Of a stretch of DNA of 64,000 bases, positions 33,397 to 45,532 are shown piece after piece. Made by a program: the position numbers and the translations under genes. The DNA is from Phylloscopus collybita (taxonomy: Eukaryota; Chordata; Aves; Passeriformes; Phylloscopidae). The number at the start of each line of letters is the position of its first letter. Position 1 is the stretch's first letter. The notes beneath the pieces were generated by a model. The model saw only the letters and a list, made by a program, of their open reading frames with translations, did not search any database and was not told where the DNA came from. Where the stretch lies: positions 5,502,001 through 5,566,000 of the forward strand of contig JAJNNQ010000024.1 in the NCBI GenBank assembly GCA_027886175.1. Reading direction: 5' to 3'.

Positions 33397-33800
33397 ACAG
33401 CGAGCCCCCCGATGGCCGCCAGCACGGCCAGCAAGGCCACCGCTTCCAGCAGACTGCCAGGAACCCACGGGAACCCGCCCCGAGCCATGGGGCGCGGCTC
33501 GGCCTGCTCAGCCCTGGGCCCGGCCTGTTTAACCCGTCCCGGGCCGCTCCCCTCGGGCCGTCCCTCCGCGGCCTCCCGGGGCGCTGTGGCCGGGCCCGGC
33601 TCCTCCTCGGCGGCCCCCGGGCCCTCCCTGGCAGCCCCCGGGCCCTGCTCGGCAGCGCTCCCGGCCGCGGCCGGCTCGGCCCGGCGCAGGCGGACCGGCT
33701 GGCTGCCTTTCATCCTCGGCGCTGCCTTCCGGAGAGCCGGGCTGGAGCCTCGGAATCGAAACCGGCACAGGGGAAACGAAGGCGACGCGTGGAAACGAAC
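33130..33800 (-). promoter_or_regulatory. ADPRH: CpG-island promoter region of ADPRH
   Basis: This stretch is strikingly rich in CG dinucleotides and GC boxes relative to everything around it and surrounds ADPRH exon 1. At its upstream edge (33755-33806) three GAAAC-containing motifs (TCGAAACCGG, GGGGAAACGAA, GTGGAAACGAACTG) and an inverted GTTTC occur within about 50 bp, a pattern reminiscent of IRF/ISRE half-sites. No TATA box is evident. The transcription start is not determinable from sequence. Confidence 0.7.
33397..33488 (-). CDS. ADPRH: ADPRH exon 1: predicted N-terminal membrane anchor
   Basis: From ATG at 33486-33488 this exon encodes MARGGFPWVPGSLLE followed by AVALLAVLAAIGGLA, ending two bases into a valine codon at donor GT|GTAAGT. 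Spliced to exon 2 it continues [12 protein letters not shown] then the canonical ARH1 start MCPKEVENY. The joined frame gives an uncharged 20-residue stretch (residues about 16-35) bounded by Glu15 and Glu36, typical of a signal anchor, and a predicted protein of 395 residues against 357 for human ARH1. The frame is open further upstream to an ATG at 33711-33713 with a better -3 base, which would add 75 Ala/Gly/Pro-rich residues. That exon 1 is real is supported by the strong donor and matching phase; that it is translated is inference. Alternatively it is a 5'UTR exon and only the internal methionine is used. Confidence 0.6.
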
Positions 33801-34591
33801 TGTTTCATTCTAAAAAAGACAAGGCGCCGACAGCATTTCCCTTGAATGAGCAGCCCTTCTTCCCTCCTTGCTGAGCAGGATCCCACTCTGTGTCTGCGCT
33901 GGGGGCTGATTTTGGGAGGGCTTTCCTCAGCTTCGGGTTGTTTCCCTTCCTTGCTGCAGCCTGAGCAAAGCCTCCAGCTTTTGCCAGGAATCTTTGCTCG
34001 TGTGCCTGCCCCATTAGAGAACCACAGAATTGCTACTGAAACTGCGGGAAAAACAGGAACTCTCTGACAGCATCTTTTTTCAGTGTTGGAAAATCGCGGC
34101 ATTGCTTCATTCTGGCCAGGATGTGCAGTAGAAATTTTGTCATCCGCGCACGTCCAGGCTGCGCAGTGAAAATCATTCCACCATACACGGTTCTTTACTA
34201 GACTTTTTACGCATTTATACATAAAAAAATTCCAAACACATTCACAGCCATTGGTCCTAAATTACACAACTCTTAGTATTTGATCTGCTGTTGGTTATTG
34301 ATCCCTCTGCCTTTGATGCTGATTAGGTCCTCATTCTTTGGTTCTCTTATCAATCTTTTCCCAGACCACATGTTTCTGACCCCATCCAGGGTAATGTTCA
34401 TTAACGTTCATTTACCTCCCGTGTATTTTCTGGCAACTCACAATCTGCAGCTGTTAAACTCATCAGACCTCACCCAATCTCTTTCAACAGAATCTTTTCA
34501 AGAGAAACTTCAATTCCCCTCCCACTGGGCAAAAGCGAACAAACCCCTGATTAAAGTTACATTAAAAAATTTTAAAGTTCCATCATTTCCA

Positions 34592-34960
34592 ACAGAATCA
34601 TCAGGGTTGGAAGAGACCTTCAAGAACACCGAGTCCAACCATCCACCCAACACAATCACTTTAATCCCTTAACCACAAAACCATCATCCAGGCTCCACGT
34701 CCAGACACCTCTTGAGCACTGCCAGGGGTGGTGACTCCATCACCACCCTGCTGGGCAACCTGTTCCAATGCCTGACCATCCTAACAGTGAAAAACCTTTT
34801 CTAATACCCAGTCTGAATGTCCCCTGTCCCAGATTAAGGGTGTTTCTTGTAGGCATGGTAGAAGAGGTAATTGGAGAGACCAGTGAGATCACCCCTGAGT
34901 CTCCTCTTCTCTAGACAACCTCCTTCAGCATTTGGGGACAACGCTCTCCTCACGACCCCA
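34592..34960 (-). mobile_element. CR1 LINE 3'-end fragment, minus orientation
   Basis: The sequence begins AGAATCATCAGGGTTGGAAG and proceeds through CCGAGTCCAACCATCCACCC, GGTGACTCCATCACC, CCTGCTGGGCAACCTGTTCC and TGTCCCAGATTAAGG: the reverse complement of the 3' part of avian CR1 elements. It is 5'-truncated, as is usual for CR1. The right end is approximate. Confidence 0.85.
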
Positions 34961-36611
34961 GCATGGCCCAGATCAGCTCCCTGGTGACCCCAACCCCTCC
35001 CAAACCAGGGCTGATCTTTGCTATGTCCAGCAGTGCTGCTTTATGTAGTGTCCTGAGGCACTTTGCTTTATCTGCCTTGCTTTATCCTTTGTTTTTATTT
35101 TTGGTAGTGGTTAGGCAGCTGAAGGAGTCTAGTCAGTGAACGAGGAAGGGATAAGAGCACAACACAGGAACAAAAACAGGACTGAGCATGGCTGGGATTG
35201 CACTTTGTGGAAGCTGAACATTTTTGCCAGCTGGCAGTCACCTCCACACCAGGTCTCCAGAGCTCTTGTTCACCCCAGAAGGTACCAGCACCTCTTACAT
35301 TGAGGGAAAACAAAATTTTCTCCCTTGGTGCCTGTGGGAGAAGAGAGGTGGTAGTTTTTGAGCTGCAGCCCTGGGGGATTTCAGGGCAATCACAGATGTA
35401 GTTCTGGGTCAGAGCAGAGTCCCTGGGGAATTTGGGGGCAAGTCAGAGTGGGGGGGTTTGGAGGAGGCCCTGGGGGAATTCAAGTAGCTGAGAGCACAGG
35501 TCTGCATGGGAGCATCAACCCTGATGGCCTCGATGCTTCATCATGCCGTGTTCATTCCTGGATCTACTCCTCCTCTACGCCCTGCTGCAAATGTGGAGTT
35601 TGAGAAGCATCTAGCAGAAGAAATAGTAACAGAAAAGGAAGTGGGAAAAGAAGCTGTCGATGTTCCAAGACTGCCAGCAGTGCCTGATGACCTTTTCTGC
35701 TCCTCTGCTTCATTTTGTTTTCTCTAGAACAGCTCTGAATTTACCCAGGTTGGTGCAGTGCTCAAAAGCAAAGCGGGGCTTTTTGCTTCTAAGGTTTGGG
35801 CCTGTGAGAGGGAAAACCCCTCCTGTTTTTGTCTTGCAGAATGCCTGTGGCTGTCTGTGAGGAACGGCTTCTCCTCCAGCCTGACGGACAGAGGAGCAGA
35901 GAGGAAAGTCGCAGGGCTCCTCAAACAGAGAAGGGAGATAGGACAACATCTCTGCATTGGCAGAAAATTGTCTTTTGCACTGAGATGTTTGGTTCTTGTG
36001 ATTGCTTCCAGCTTCCTGATTTCTCAGCTTCCTAAAAAATGAAAACATGATGTGCAATGCAGTTAAGTGACATGCAAGAGATGTCAGAGAAGAGTGTTGA
36101 GGGCTCCTTGCCAACAGACAGCGGATAATGATCCAGCATCAGGAACCATCAGCAGGAGCCTGCAAACCAAGAGTGGGGAGAGCAGCAGTCTTCAAGCTCA
36201 AATGGATGCATTGATCCCAAAGGGATCTCTGTGTGTGAGTCCCATGGGATGTCCACAAGTGGGTGAGGAGAGCATGCTCCATCAGGGAGCACCTCCATCT
36301 CCGAGGTGTTGCAGGGAAGCATTGCCCTGGCTCAGACTGTGGTGTGGGAGGTGGGCACAATTCTCTCCCTTTGCAAAGATGGCCTTCTGATGCTGAGCAC
36401 TGCAAAGAGTTAGGCTCACCATGTTGCCCTGTTTTGGGGGGTTTCTTGTATCTTTTATTAATGAAAATTTAGGCTTCTGTGCACCAGTGGCCAGGATATG
36501 CCTTCTGGAAAGTACCATGTTGGAGCAGCTTGCTGGCCTGCCCCTGCCATGTGTTGGATGCTGTGGTTAGCACTCACTTAGACTTAGAATTTTCGTTCAC
36601 ATTCATCTGGG

Positions 36612-36666
36612 AAAAAAAAAAAAAAAAAAAAGGGTAATTCTTTCTGACTAAAAAAAAAAAAAAAAA
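36612..36666. repeat. Two poly(A) runs
   Basis: A20 at 36612-36631 and A17 at 36650-36666, separated by 18 bp. No retrocopy body with gene-like sequence was recognised upstream. Confidence 0.9.
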
Positions 36667-39600
36667 GCCTTTCTAGATGAGCTCAGGGTTGAGGGCTCCT
36701 ATTTGAGGGGACTGTGAATGGTAGCACTGCAGCACTGGAGCTACAAACTGGTTGAGACCCTGTAGGACATTTCCTCAGAAGTACCTGAGGCCATCAGACT
36801 AGGAGTTAGAAAAAAGGTGAACATTAAAAATGCATGGTGCACTTAAACACATCAGCATCCCTGTTCTAGGTCCTACAGCTGTCCCCAAAATGGACTGTAA
36901 AGGCACATCTGGAATTCTCATTTTTCACCTCCCCTATTCATCTTCTCTTTGCCCCCTCAGACTTTCCACATAAACTTTTTGGGCCCTAAAAATATGTTCA
37001 TTTTGGACCAGTGCCAAGCTCTTACCAGTCTCTCCTTCTTTTAATAGCACCTTTTTCTCTGTAACAACAGCAGGTGCTTTTTTTTTTTTTTTCCTTTTTG
37101 TTTTTGAGTGGGGAATAAAGCAGGGGCAGCAAGTGCCACGTGAGGTCTGGATCTCTGTGGTGAGCCTGGGCAGAATCCCAGCAGGGCAGCAGTGTGTGAC
37201 CCTGGAATGGAAGCACTCACCCTTCCAGGATGCCCTTGCAGGACCAGAGGTGCCTCTGGGCAACTGGGTTTCAGGGAATATTGGGCTTTGGTCTCTTACT
37301 GAGGAAAACAGAGTTATTGCAGAAATATCAGCCTTGTTCTTTTCAGGTTTGTCTTCTTCCACAAATTGTCCAAGAGCAGGCCTGACTCACTCTCGAGGGC
37401 AAAAGGGGAAATCAGTGTGTTCTTCTCATTGTGGCACCTACTGCTCTCCTCATGATGCTTTCAAAAGCCATCTTTAACACAGATTTAAAAACAAAAATGT
37501 AAAAAATACAACAGAGTCTGTTTCAAATAACTATAAATCTGCAGGGCAGAAGATAAGCAGGATAGTTGCCTTCCCACGGAGAGAGGCACTGCAATGCCAG
37601 CTTGGGGCAACCAGAAAGGTCAGGGACACAGGGAGCATCTCCTGGACTATGATCACCTTTCCCTTGTCCACATCTATAAAATGGAACTGCAAACTCATCT
37701 TTACTGCCCCTTCATCAGGTTCGTAACTGACATGTTGGTCAGTTGGTTGGTTGGTCAATGACATGTTGGTAAATGGGGGAGTGTGGGCAGGGATCTCCTT
37801 AGAACACTCCCAATCCTGCTTTTGTGCCTGGGACCGTCCATGAAGCAATCCCAGTGAGCTCTCATGGAGCTGATATCTGGCTCCAGCAGTGGATCTGAAG
37901 CTCCAAGGCTGACAGGCTGGTTGCTCCTTGCTGTGAATCAAGTGACATTTTCATTTTGGATTGTGTGCTGGCACTCTGTTCCCCACATGCATGGTGGCAG
38001 TGTCTGAAGGCCAGCGTTGTTGTCCCTTTCTTTGCAGGAGCTGCTGGCAGTGGAGTCCCTATCCTTTCAGAGAGTACCAGGGTGGAGGGGAGCCCATCAG
38101 AGGTGTGACACACCTGCAAGCAGAAAGGCCCATCCATCCTGCCTTAAAACCACTCTCAACTCACCCTACAGCACCAGCAGGCTAAACTTGGAGGTCCTTG
38201 GCACTTGCCAATGAAAATAAGCTCTAATGGAATGTGTTGCTTAGCGATGGGAGGGGAGAAGGTTTCATCATGCTGTAGGTTTTGAAACATGTGATGCTCT
38301 TCCTGTATTGTGCAAGCAGCGATGTTTGAATCGCTGATGTTTGAAGTGCTTTCCTGCCTTGAGAGCAGGTTTCTCCTTTCTGTGGGAAAAGAGACAGTCT
38401 GGGGAGCATGATTGCAGTCCACTGTGTAGAAAAGGTGTGCCAGGTGTGAGGAAACTGAAGGACAGCTGCAGGAGAAGGAGCTCAGTCTTCTGGGACAGAA
38501 ATCACAGCCTTCCAATCCCAGCCAAAGCTCTGCTGAAGCTCCTGGTTTTGCAAGGTAGAAGTATAGTGTAAAAATAAGGATGAGAAAGGAACAAGGTTGC
38601 TGAGTAAGGGCTTCTCTTCCTTCTGCCAGCAAGTTGCAAGTGTGCTCAAGATGTCTGAGGAAGTCATGGGTTGTGTACAGGCACAAGAGCTCAGATTGAG
38701 GGGGGGAGAGTTGGAGGCAGTAGTTGAGGTTTAGGAAAGCAGGTGGATGAGAATGATACTCAGAAATTCCTATTAGCTTATTGGGGAAGGCTTTATAGTA
38801 CCAGGACCTGGCAGGTTGAAGGATGGCTTTCCTCAGCTTGAATGATTTAAACTGAGAGTAGGAGAAATTGTAGGTATGATAGGTTAGGAAAAGCCCTGTG
38901 GTGGCTTTGAGTTACTTGACTGGGTGGTTATATTCCACCACAGGGATTTCTTTGATGCTGGGTTGTGACCAGGGCCTTCTTGTCTTCCTCTTGTGGCTTG
39001 TATTTCATCACCAGCTCCCTCTGTAATGCTGCTGTTCTTGGGGACGACTCCTGCTTTTGAGCACATACCAAAAGAACAAAAGGGCATGAGAATTTCATGA
39101 GAAAGGGCTTAGGAACAGCAAAAAGGACATTTGAAAAGTTACTTCTGCATTTGATTCTTCATGAATTGAATTTCAGAGAATCGAGAAGTACAGGTTTGTG
39201 ACGGAAGAGGAACATGTGAGCAGCATCACTGAATGCTCTATTTTATCCACTGGTCTGACAAGGCGTAAAAATATCTGCCCATGTTTCCTTTCTCTGTTTA
39301 CTTGCTTTGTGTGATGCAATTCAGTGGTGACATTGTTTTGATGCATGGAAGAGCCCTCTTGGAAGGAGGAGCAAGGACGCTGGCAGTGGCATCCGCTCTT
39401 GCAGCTTAACCCTCACCCTGTGCACGCACCCAAACTCCCAGGGCAATGAAGGCTTCAGAGGGGTCACCAAAGACACTGATGCTGTGGTCAGTCCCCTGGT
39501 GTGTTCCCAGGATAAGCCAGGTCCAACAGAAAGGACAAGCAAGCTCCTGACAGCAATCACTAGGCAAAGAAAGCTGCTAACTGTGAAACCTCTTGCTCTT

Positions 39601-40180
39601 AGACAAGACTAAGCATTTGAGGTCTAGGAGGACATGGCCACTGATCTGCCAGGCAAGACAGTGTAAGAGAATCTGGTTTGGGGAAAAAAAAAAACGAAGC
39701 ATATTTGATGTGGTGTCAGACCTCAGATGTTGTTGAAAGTTAAGAAAACAAGTCCAAGAGACAGAGAGAGGCACAGGAATAAGGATGCTGTCCTTCTTGT
39801 AGGTTTAGAATTGCTGTGATCCGCACCTCTCCGATGGCAGTGGCTCTGCACTGCCTCCGAGCAGTCACTTCTGCTTGGAGCAGAGGAGAGAATCACACTT
39901 GTGCTTTCATCCTGCATCAAAGACCCCATCCCTGTGCTCTACCCCGGCCCCACAGCAGCTCCTTGCTTGACATGGATGTGACAAGAGCATGAGCCCAGGG
40001 CTCCTGCTTTGTGTCAGCCCAGACATTTGCTGGGTGTGGGAAATGTGTTGGTCTCCGGTCTGTCAGCGCTGCCGTCGCAGTCGAGTAGCTGGGGAGCTGT
40101 AAGAGGCAGAGGAGTGTGAGATCTTTTTGCATGCTCTTCATGCTGTTCAGTCAACCTGCTTGCACTGGGACCAGTGCTTG

Positions 40181-40190
40181 GAAAGTGAAA
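40181..40190 (+). promoter_or_regulatory. ISRE-like core in the intergenic region
   Basis: GAAAGTGAAA matches the GAAANNGAAA core of interferon-stimulated response elements. It lies 8 kb upstream of CD80, a gene known to respond to interferon signals in mammals. A single 10-mer match is weak evidence. Confidence 0.2.
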
Positions 40191-43100
40191 TGTTGCTTGC
40201 CCTGTCCTCAGTCCCCAGAGCCTTCTCATTTTCTTCCACTGAGTATCCCTGACATGCCAGGCGCTTTGATGTGACCTGCTGAGGCGTGGCTGGAGTTGTT
40301 CTGGCTGTGGTAGTGAAACCTGCGGGGCCACGCTTGGGCTGACACTACTGTGTCCAGCCATAAACAAGGCTGGGTGTGAGGAACCCCTCAGAGCCTTGGG
40401 CTGTGGCCAGGAGGAAGCAAACCAGAAGAGCTGCTGGCACTCCTTGCTGAAAAGGGTGTGGGTGGTGGTAAGGGGAAATGAGGGGCAATATAACTGCCCC
40501 GTGCAGGAACTGCCATGTGAAAACACAGTCCAGTGGTGAGACTTTCTACCAGTAGCAAAGGTCATTGCAATCATTAAGAAACTAAGGCTGGAGAGCTGTG
40601 TAAGCTAGGATCCCCAGCTTGCCTGACCTCAGTAAATGGGAAATGAGATCAAGTGCAAAATGAGTTTACCAAGGCTGCCTCATGGCTGGCTATCTTAGTA
40701 GGTTTATTTTGATAAGATAATTGACTATGTAGACAGTGGACTCCAGTAAGGCAGCACTTAAAGTGCTACAGGCAAAGCCATTAAGCTGGAGAACCAGGGG
40801 ATTAATGGGAGCATTGTAAGGATTTACCTAAAGAAAGGATGTCAGGAGGTTGTGCCTCAGGGGAAGTGAGCTGGGTGGAAAGGGGTTATTAATGATGCTC
40901 CTCCAAGGGGTGATCTTGTTTACCCAGCGAGAAAACAAGCTGTAATCAGATTTGGTCAGATCTGAAGGGCTAAGTCACTGCAAGGATTTCTCGGGCTACA
41001 GGAAGAGAAGAACTGATGGCACTGAGATAGGAATAGGGGAAATAGGGTAAGAAGCAGCAGCACAAAGTGCAAGCTTGCATATGCACACAGGAGCTATGAG
41101 ATGCTTTGCTCCCAGCTTGCCTTCTGCCATTAGAAAAATACAGAGTAAATGGAATTTGGCTGAGGATGAGTTCTCACCGTAGTGTAGCCAAGGAAAAGAG
41201 GAAGGTGAGCACATCTGCTGAAAAAGCCAAACACAGCACCTGTGCTGTGGCATTGCTTTCTCTCTCCTGGCAGCTTCTCATGGGCACATTTAGATCTTGG
41301 GCCTCCCCTCAGTCTTTGCCCTACATGGAAGACAAGATTCATTGATGGAGAAACTGTATTGTCCAGCCAGCTTCACCTGAGCCTCACAGATAGTGGATGT
41401 GGCCTCTGAAGAAAGGCAGATCCAAGTCATATGCACCCATGCCCCAGCAGTCTGAGGGTTTCCATTAAAAACACTGTGATACCCATTCAAAAGGGAAAAC
41501 CCCACAGCTCACACTTAAGAGAAAATTACTCTCTTTATGTTCAAATGGAAAAGAAACTAACCAAAGCTGGACACCACATTTAGATTTGATGTTCTGAATG
41601 TTTTCAGGTTTGGTTCTGGTTTTAGGTTTTGGGGGCTTTTGCTATTGTTTGTTTTCTCCTGAAGTCCCCCTCCCACCTTCAAATGTCAAGCTGGCAGGTT
41701 TCTGGAATTGAGTCCTCCTGAGCTTTGCTTCCCGAAAGCCCTGAATTTGCACTTCCCGTGTTGCTGTCCGGTCTGTGTGTACACTACAGTGAGCTGTGCC
41801 TGCTGATGCATCAGCAAGGGCAGATACAGAGCTGTCTCTGAGAAAGCAAACCTGCCAAGAAATGCTGTGTTTGGCAGGGAAACTGCTCCAGCACAAAGAG
41901 TGGCCCGTCTGTGGGCTGCCAGCACAACCTTGCTGCAGATGGAGGTTTTGGAGGTTTTCTCTACTGACCCCTCTCCTGAGCACATGCAAAACGAAGCCAG
42001 TTAATGTTTCCTAACACACATATGGGCATAATTTTTCAAAGGGTTGGAAAAAGCAGGGCAATGCTCTTCTGACCATTGAATTTCTTCTTCCAAGACAGAA
42101 ACAAGCCAGAGCCCAATAAGGATATTACAATCACAGCCTCAACAAAAGGAAAAACAAAAGCAAAAACAAAAACAAAAAACCTGCCAAAACCCACCACCTT
42201 TATTCTCTTACTGTTAGTGATAGAAATACGTGTTTCTTTTCTTCATCTTTTTGGTGGATTTTTAATAGATCTGTCTAAACCACATCTGATGTAAAAAAAA
42301 AAAAAATCACCCCAGCAGGTTAATTTTTTAAAACTAAACCTAACCACAGCCAGATGACAACAATGCCTAGCAGTGCTGATTACATGTAGTGCTTTCAGCT
42401 CTGCTTTTAACAGGGCATATCATTCTGCTTTTTGGGCATGGTTTCCATCGAAAACAGTGTTGCATTTTATATACAAATCTGTGTCAGAGTGGCATTCACA
42501 CTTACAAGTATGGTGCTTGTCCATATGGGAAAATTGCAGGTAGGAAGCTGGGCTGCAAGATAGCAGCATGCTCATTGGTTCTAATTAATTCCTTGATTAC
42601 ATGCTCCTGTGGGCACCAGAGGTGCTTTGCTTCACTCTTAAAGGCAGGAGAGGTTTGAACACAATGATTTGGATGAAATTATATGTAACATTTGGAGCTG
42701 GTTTAATGCCCATTTTGTGTCAACAGCCCCTTCTCTCTTTCTCAGTCCAGCACGTCCTGCTGCTGATGCTGGTTCCAGTAAAGAAGAGCAAGTTTATTTA
42801 TTTTTTTTTCTTTGCAGGGTTAGCATGTTGAACCAGATTCCAAGGGGACACTGAGGGATAAATGTTCAGGGGTGAGATTTTTCCCTGCCTCTGATCAACC
42901 GTATGGAAGTAATTCTTGGGATTTTTGTAAGCCTGCATCTCACAAACTAAGCGTCCTGGGAATCAACTGTGGATTACTAAAATCAAAAACAACATTCTGA
43001 CGAGCAAAACACACATACAATTTGTCAGTCCTTAATCACATTGACAGATTCCTCAAGCTGGCAGGACAAATGCCCAGCAGACCTCAGGAGGAAGGCAGAT

Positions 43101-43702
43101 CCAAAGTGCTGCTGCTTCTCCAACACGGTACTTCACACCTTGATTCATTCCTTTTGCAGGTGCATTTTCTTGTCCACGTGTCATCATCTTGGCACACAGG
43201 CTTAAATATTTACTTGCTTATGTTTGCCCTGTGTCAGTTTCTCATTGTCACTGAGGTTTCATGATTAGGACAGCGTGAATTCCCTTGGATCTCTGCAAAT
43301 CTCTAGGACCTCAGGTCCTCACATTTTGCATCTGTGTGATCCACTCTGAAGCCAACTCAGAACTTCACGCTTTTTTCCCTGGTGACTGCAAGGGTAACAC
43401 AAGGAAATACAGTCCTGGATAGGAAACAGCCTGAAAATCACCTTCCCCTTGATGCAGTCACTTGTGCCAAATAGCAAAATGCCTGATTAGGCAGGCTTTC
43501 CAGGGATCCGGCTGTCCTCAGCTGCACCCCGGCACTGCTGGCGCCCGGAGCAGCGAGCGCAGGTGCCCTGCCTGCAGGGGGAGAGGCAGGGCTCCAGCAT
43601 CCCTCCGAGCTGGGGGAACAGGGCAGGGAGTGTGCCCTGAATGTGCACCCTGTGCAATGCTCGCTCCTGGCTGCATTTACATTTTTTCCATGTAATAGCA
43701 CC

Positions 43703-43703
<1 letters not shown>

Positions 43704-43752
<49 letters not shown>
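43704..43752. repeat. 49-bp poly(A) tract
   Basis: An uninterrupted run of A. The upstream 250 bp are GC-rich but show no gene-like retrocopy or CR1 signature. Length is likely polymorphic or subject to sequencing error. Confidence 0.9.
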
Positions 43753-43755
<3 letters not shown>

Positions 43756-44623
43756 GTCAGGATAAGGCCATCTCAGCCACAGAGCTGCCGTTCCCTGCCA
43801 GCCTAAGGTGCTTGTGAAGACAGGACGAAGGCTCACAGCCCCTTATGAGCCAGCAATGCACCCAGCACAAACAATAATTTGAGTTTCAGCACAGCCAGAC
43901 ACAAAGTTTGAGCTGCCTGCGTGCTGAAGTAGTTGGTGGGAATATTAAAACCAATAAAAGTCAGCCAGTGTCTTCTTCCCAGCCTGGTGCTGCCAAGGAC
44001 TGTGACTCCCTGGCACAACTATTGCAGGCAGCCCATCCTGCTTTTGTGAGGGAAACCAGTGTGTTTGCAGCTCTGACATCACTCACAGGGGTGGAAACCG
44101 CAGGGGATTGCATCCTTCTTTGTGAGCACCTCTGCTACCAGGGAAGAGCTTGCAGGGGCTACCCTGGAGGAGGGGTGTGGATGAGGGCAGCTGTGAGTGC
44201 CATCCTGCATGCACAGACCTGTCACTCTTTACTGCATGGACTGTGTGAGCACGGTGGTTTCACAAACAGGGATGTCTCACTACAGCAAAGGACAGTGATC
44301 GAGTGGGTTCCTTGCTGTGAGGCAACTGAGGAAGGTTAATCCCAGATTATTAAGGAATTTCGTCAAGAAGCCCCGGTGCTTTGTGCAGTAAAAATCAAAT
44401 ATCCGCTCACGCTGTAACCGGGTCAAAGTTACACTTGTCAGAGAATGTTGGTGCATTTTGCATTTGCATTGCTGGGATTAATTTCTCACATTACTCCACC
44501 CACCCCCTGTTTCTGAATTCAGAAGATTTTTTTAAACTTTACTGGTCACTCCTGATTATTTACCATGGCACACCAGACATGCTACCTGTGCTTTCAAATG
44601 AACCATGTCACCAAAGCACACTA

Positions 44624-44775
44624 TCCTTTCCTTTCCTTTCCTTTCCTTTCCTTTCCTTTCCTTTCCTTTCCTTTCCTTTCCTTTCCTTTCCTTTCCTTTC
44701 CTTTCCTTTCCTTTCCTTTCCTTTCCTTTCCTTTCCTTTCCTTTCCTTTCCTTTCCTTTCCTTTCCTTCCTTCCT
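44624..44775. repeat. (CCTTT)n pentanucleotide microsatellite
   Basis: Nearly perfect tandem CCTTT/CTTTC units for about 150 bp (some 28-29 copies), ending in imperfect CTTCC units. The open frames over it (repeating Phe-Pro-Phe-Leu-Ser or Lys-Gly-Lys-Glu-Arg) are artefacts of the repeat. Confidence 0.97.
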
Positions 44776-45249
44776 TTTTTTGTTTAATCTGTAAACAAGA
44801 TGATGCTTGTGCTCCAATCTGTGCCAAGACAAAGACTTCTTCAAATCTTGCCAGTTTTCAAGTCTGAAGGTTGGGGAGAGCTAGGGGGAAAAACAAGAAC
44901 AAGAAGTCTCTGGAGCTGTAGGAATTTTGCTATTGTTATTTTCCTTTGTAAGATGAAAGGGATTTACTGTAACCTGAAACCATTGGATTTTCTTCTTACT
45001 TCACAAAGTTATCTTATTTTGTTATTGATATTACATAAGAGACCATCAGTCTTTGTGTGAAAGGCCTAACTTCTCAGATTGCTGGGACCACTTTGGTAAG
45101 GTTGCTTTCTGCCCTTCTCTTACAGAAAAAGAAAAAAAAGCTGCTATATAATTCCACTGAGAAACAGATGAGTATTACCAGCTGAATTCAGTTCATTACT
45201 CCACATACCCTGTATTCCATGTGCTGGTATTGGAACCAGCAAATGCTGA

Positions 45250-45532
45250 CAGGACAAAATGAAATGGCCTCAAGTGGTGCCAAGGGAGGTTTAGATTGAA
45301 TATCAGAAAAAAAAAATCTTCACCAAAAGGGTTATCCAGCCCTGGATCAGGCTCAGGGTATGAGACTCAGGGTATGAGTCTCCATCCCTGGAGGTATTTA
45401 AAAGACATGCAGGCATGGTGCTTAAGGGTATGGTTTGTTGGTGGACTAAACCCAGCAGTGATGGGTTAACAGTTGGACTAATTGATCTTAAAGGTCTTTT
45501 CCAACCTAATTTTATGATTTTATGATTTTATG
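45250..45532 (+). mobile_element. CR1 LINE 3'-end fragment, plus orientation
   Basis: The sequence runs GGGAGGTTTAGATTGAATAT, CATCCCTGGAGGTATTTAAA, TGGTGCTTAAGGGTATGG, GTCTTTTCCAACCTAA and ends in three TTTTATGA-type units (45510-45532). Short direct terminal repeats of this kind, rather than a poly(A) tail, are diagnostic of CR1. It is 5'-truncated. Confidence 0.92.

Noticed and set aside
33073..33813. 246-codon frame antisense to ADPRH exon 1
   Set aside because: Stop-poor because of the CpG island; Ala/Gly/Pro/Arg-rich with no domain.
38156..40574. Minus-strand frames of 176 and 186 codons in the intergenic region
   Set aside because: No domains, no splice signals of note, ordinary base composition.
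43440..43752. Retrocopy ending in a poly(A) tail
   Set aside because: No target-site duplication or gene-like body could be seen; the A-tract alone is not evidence.
44608..44867. Repetitive frames over the CCTTT array
   Set aside because: Every frame is open through a pentanucleotide repeat lacking stops; not genes.
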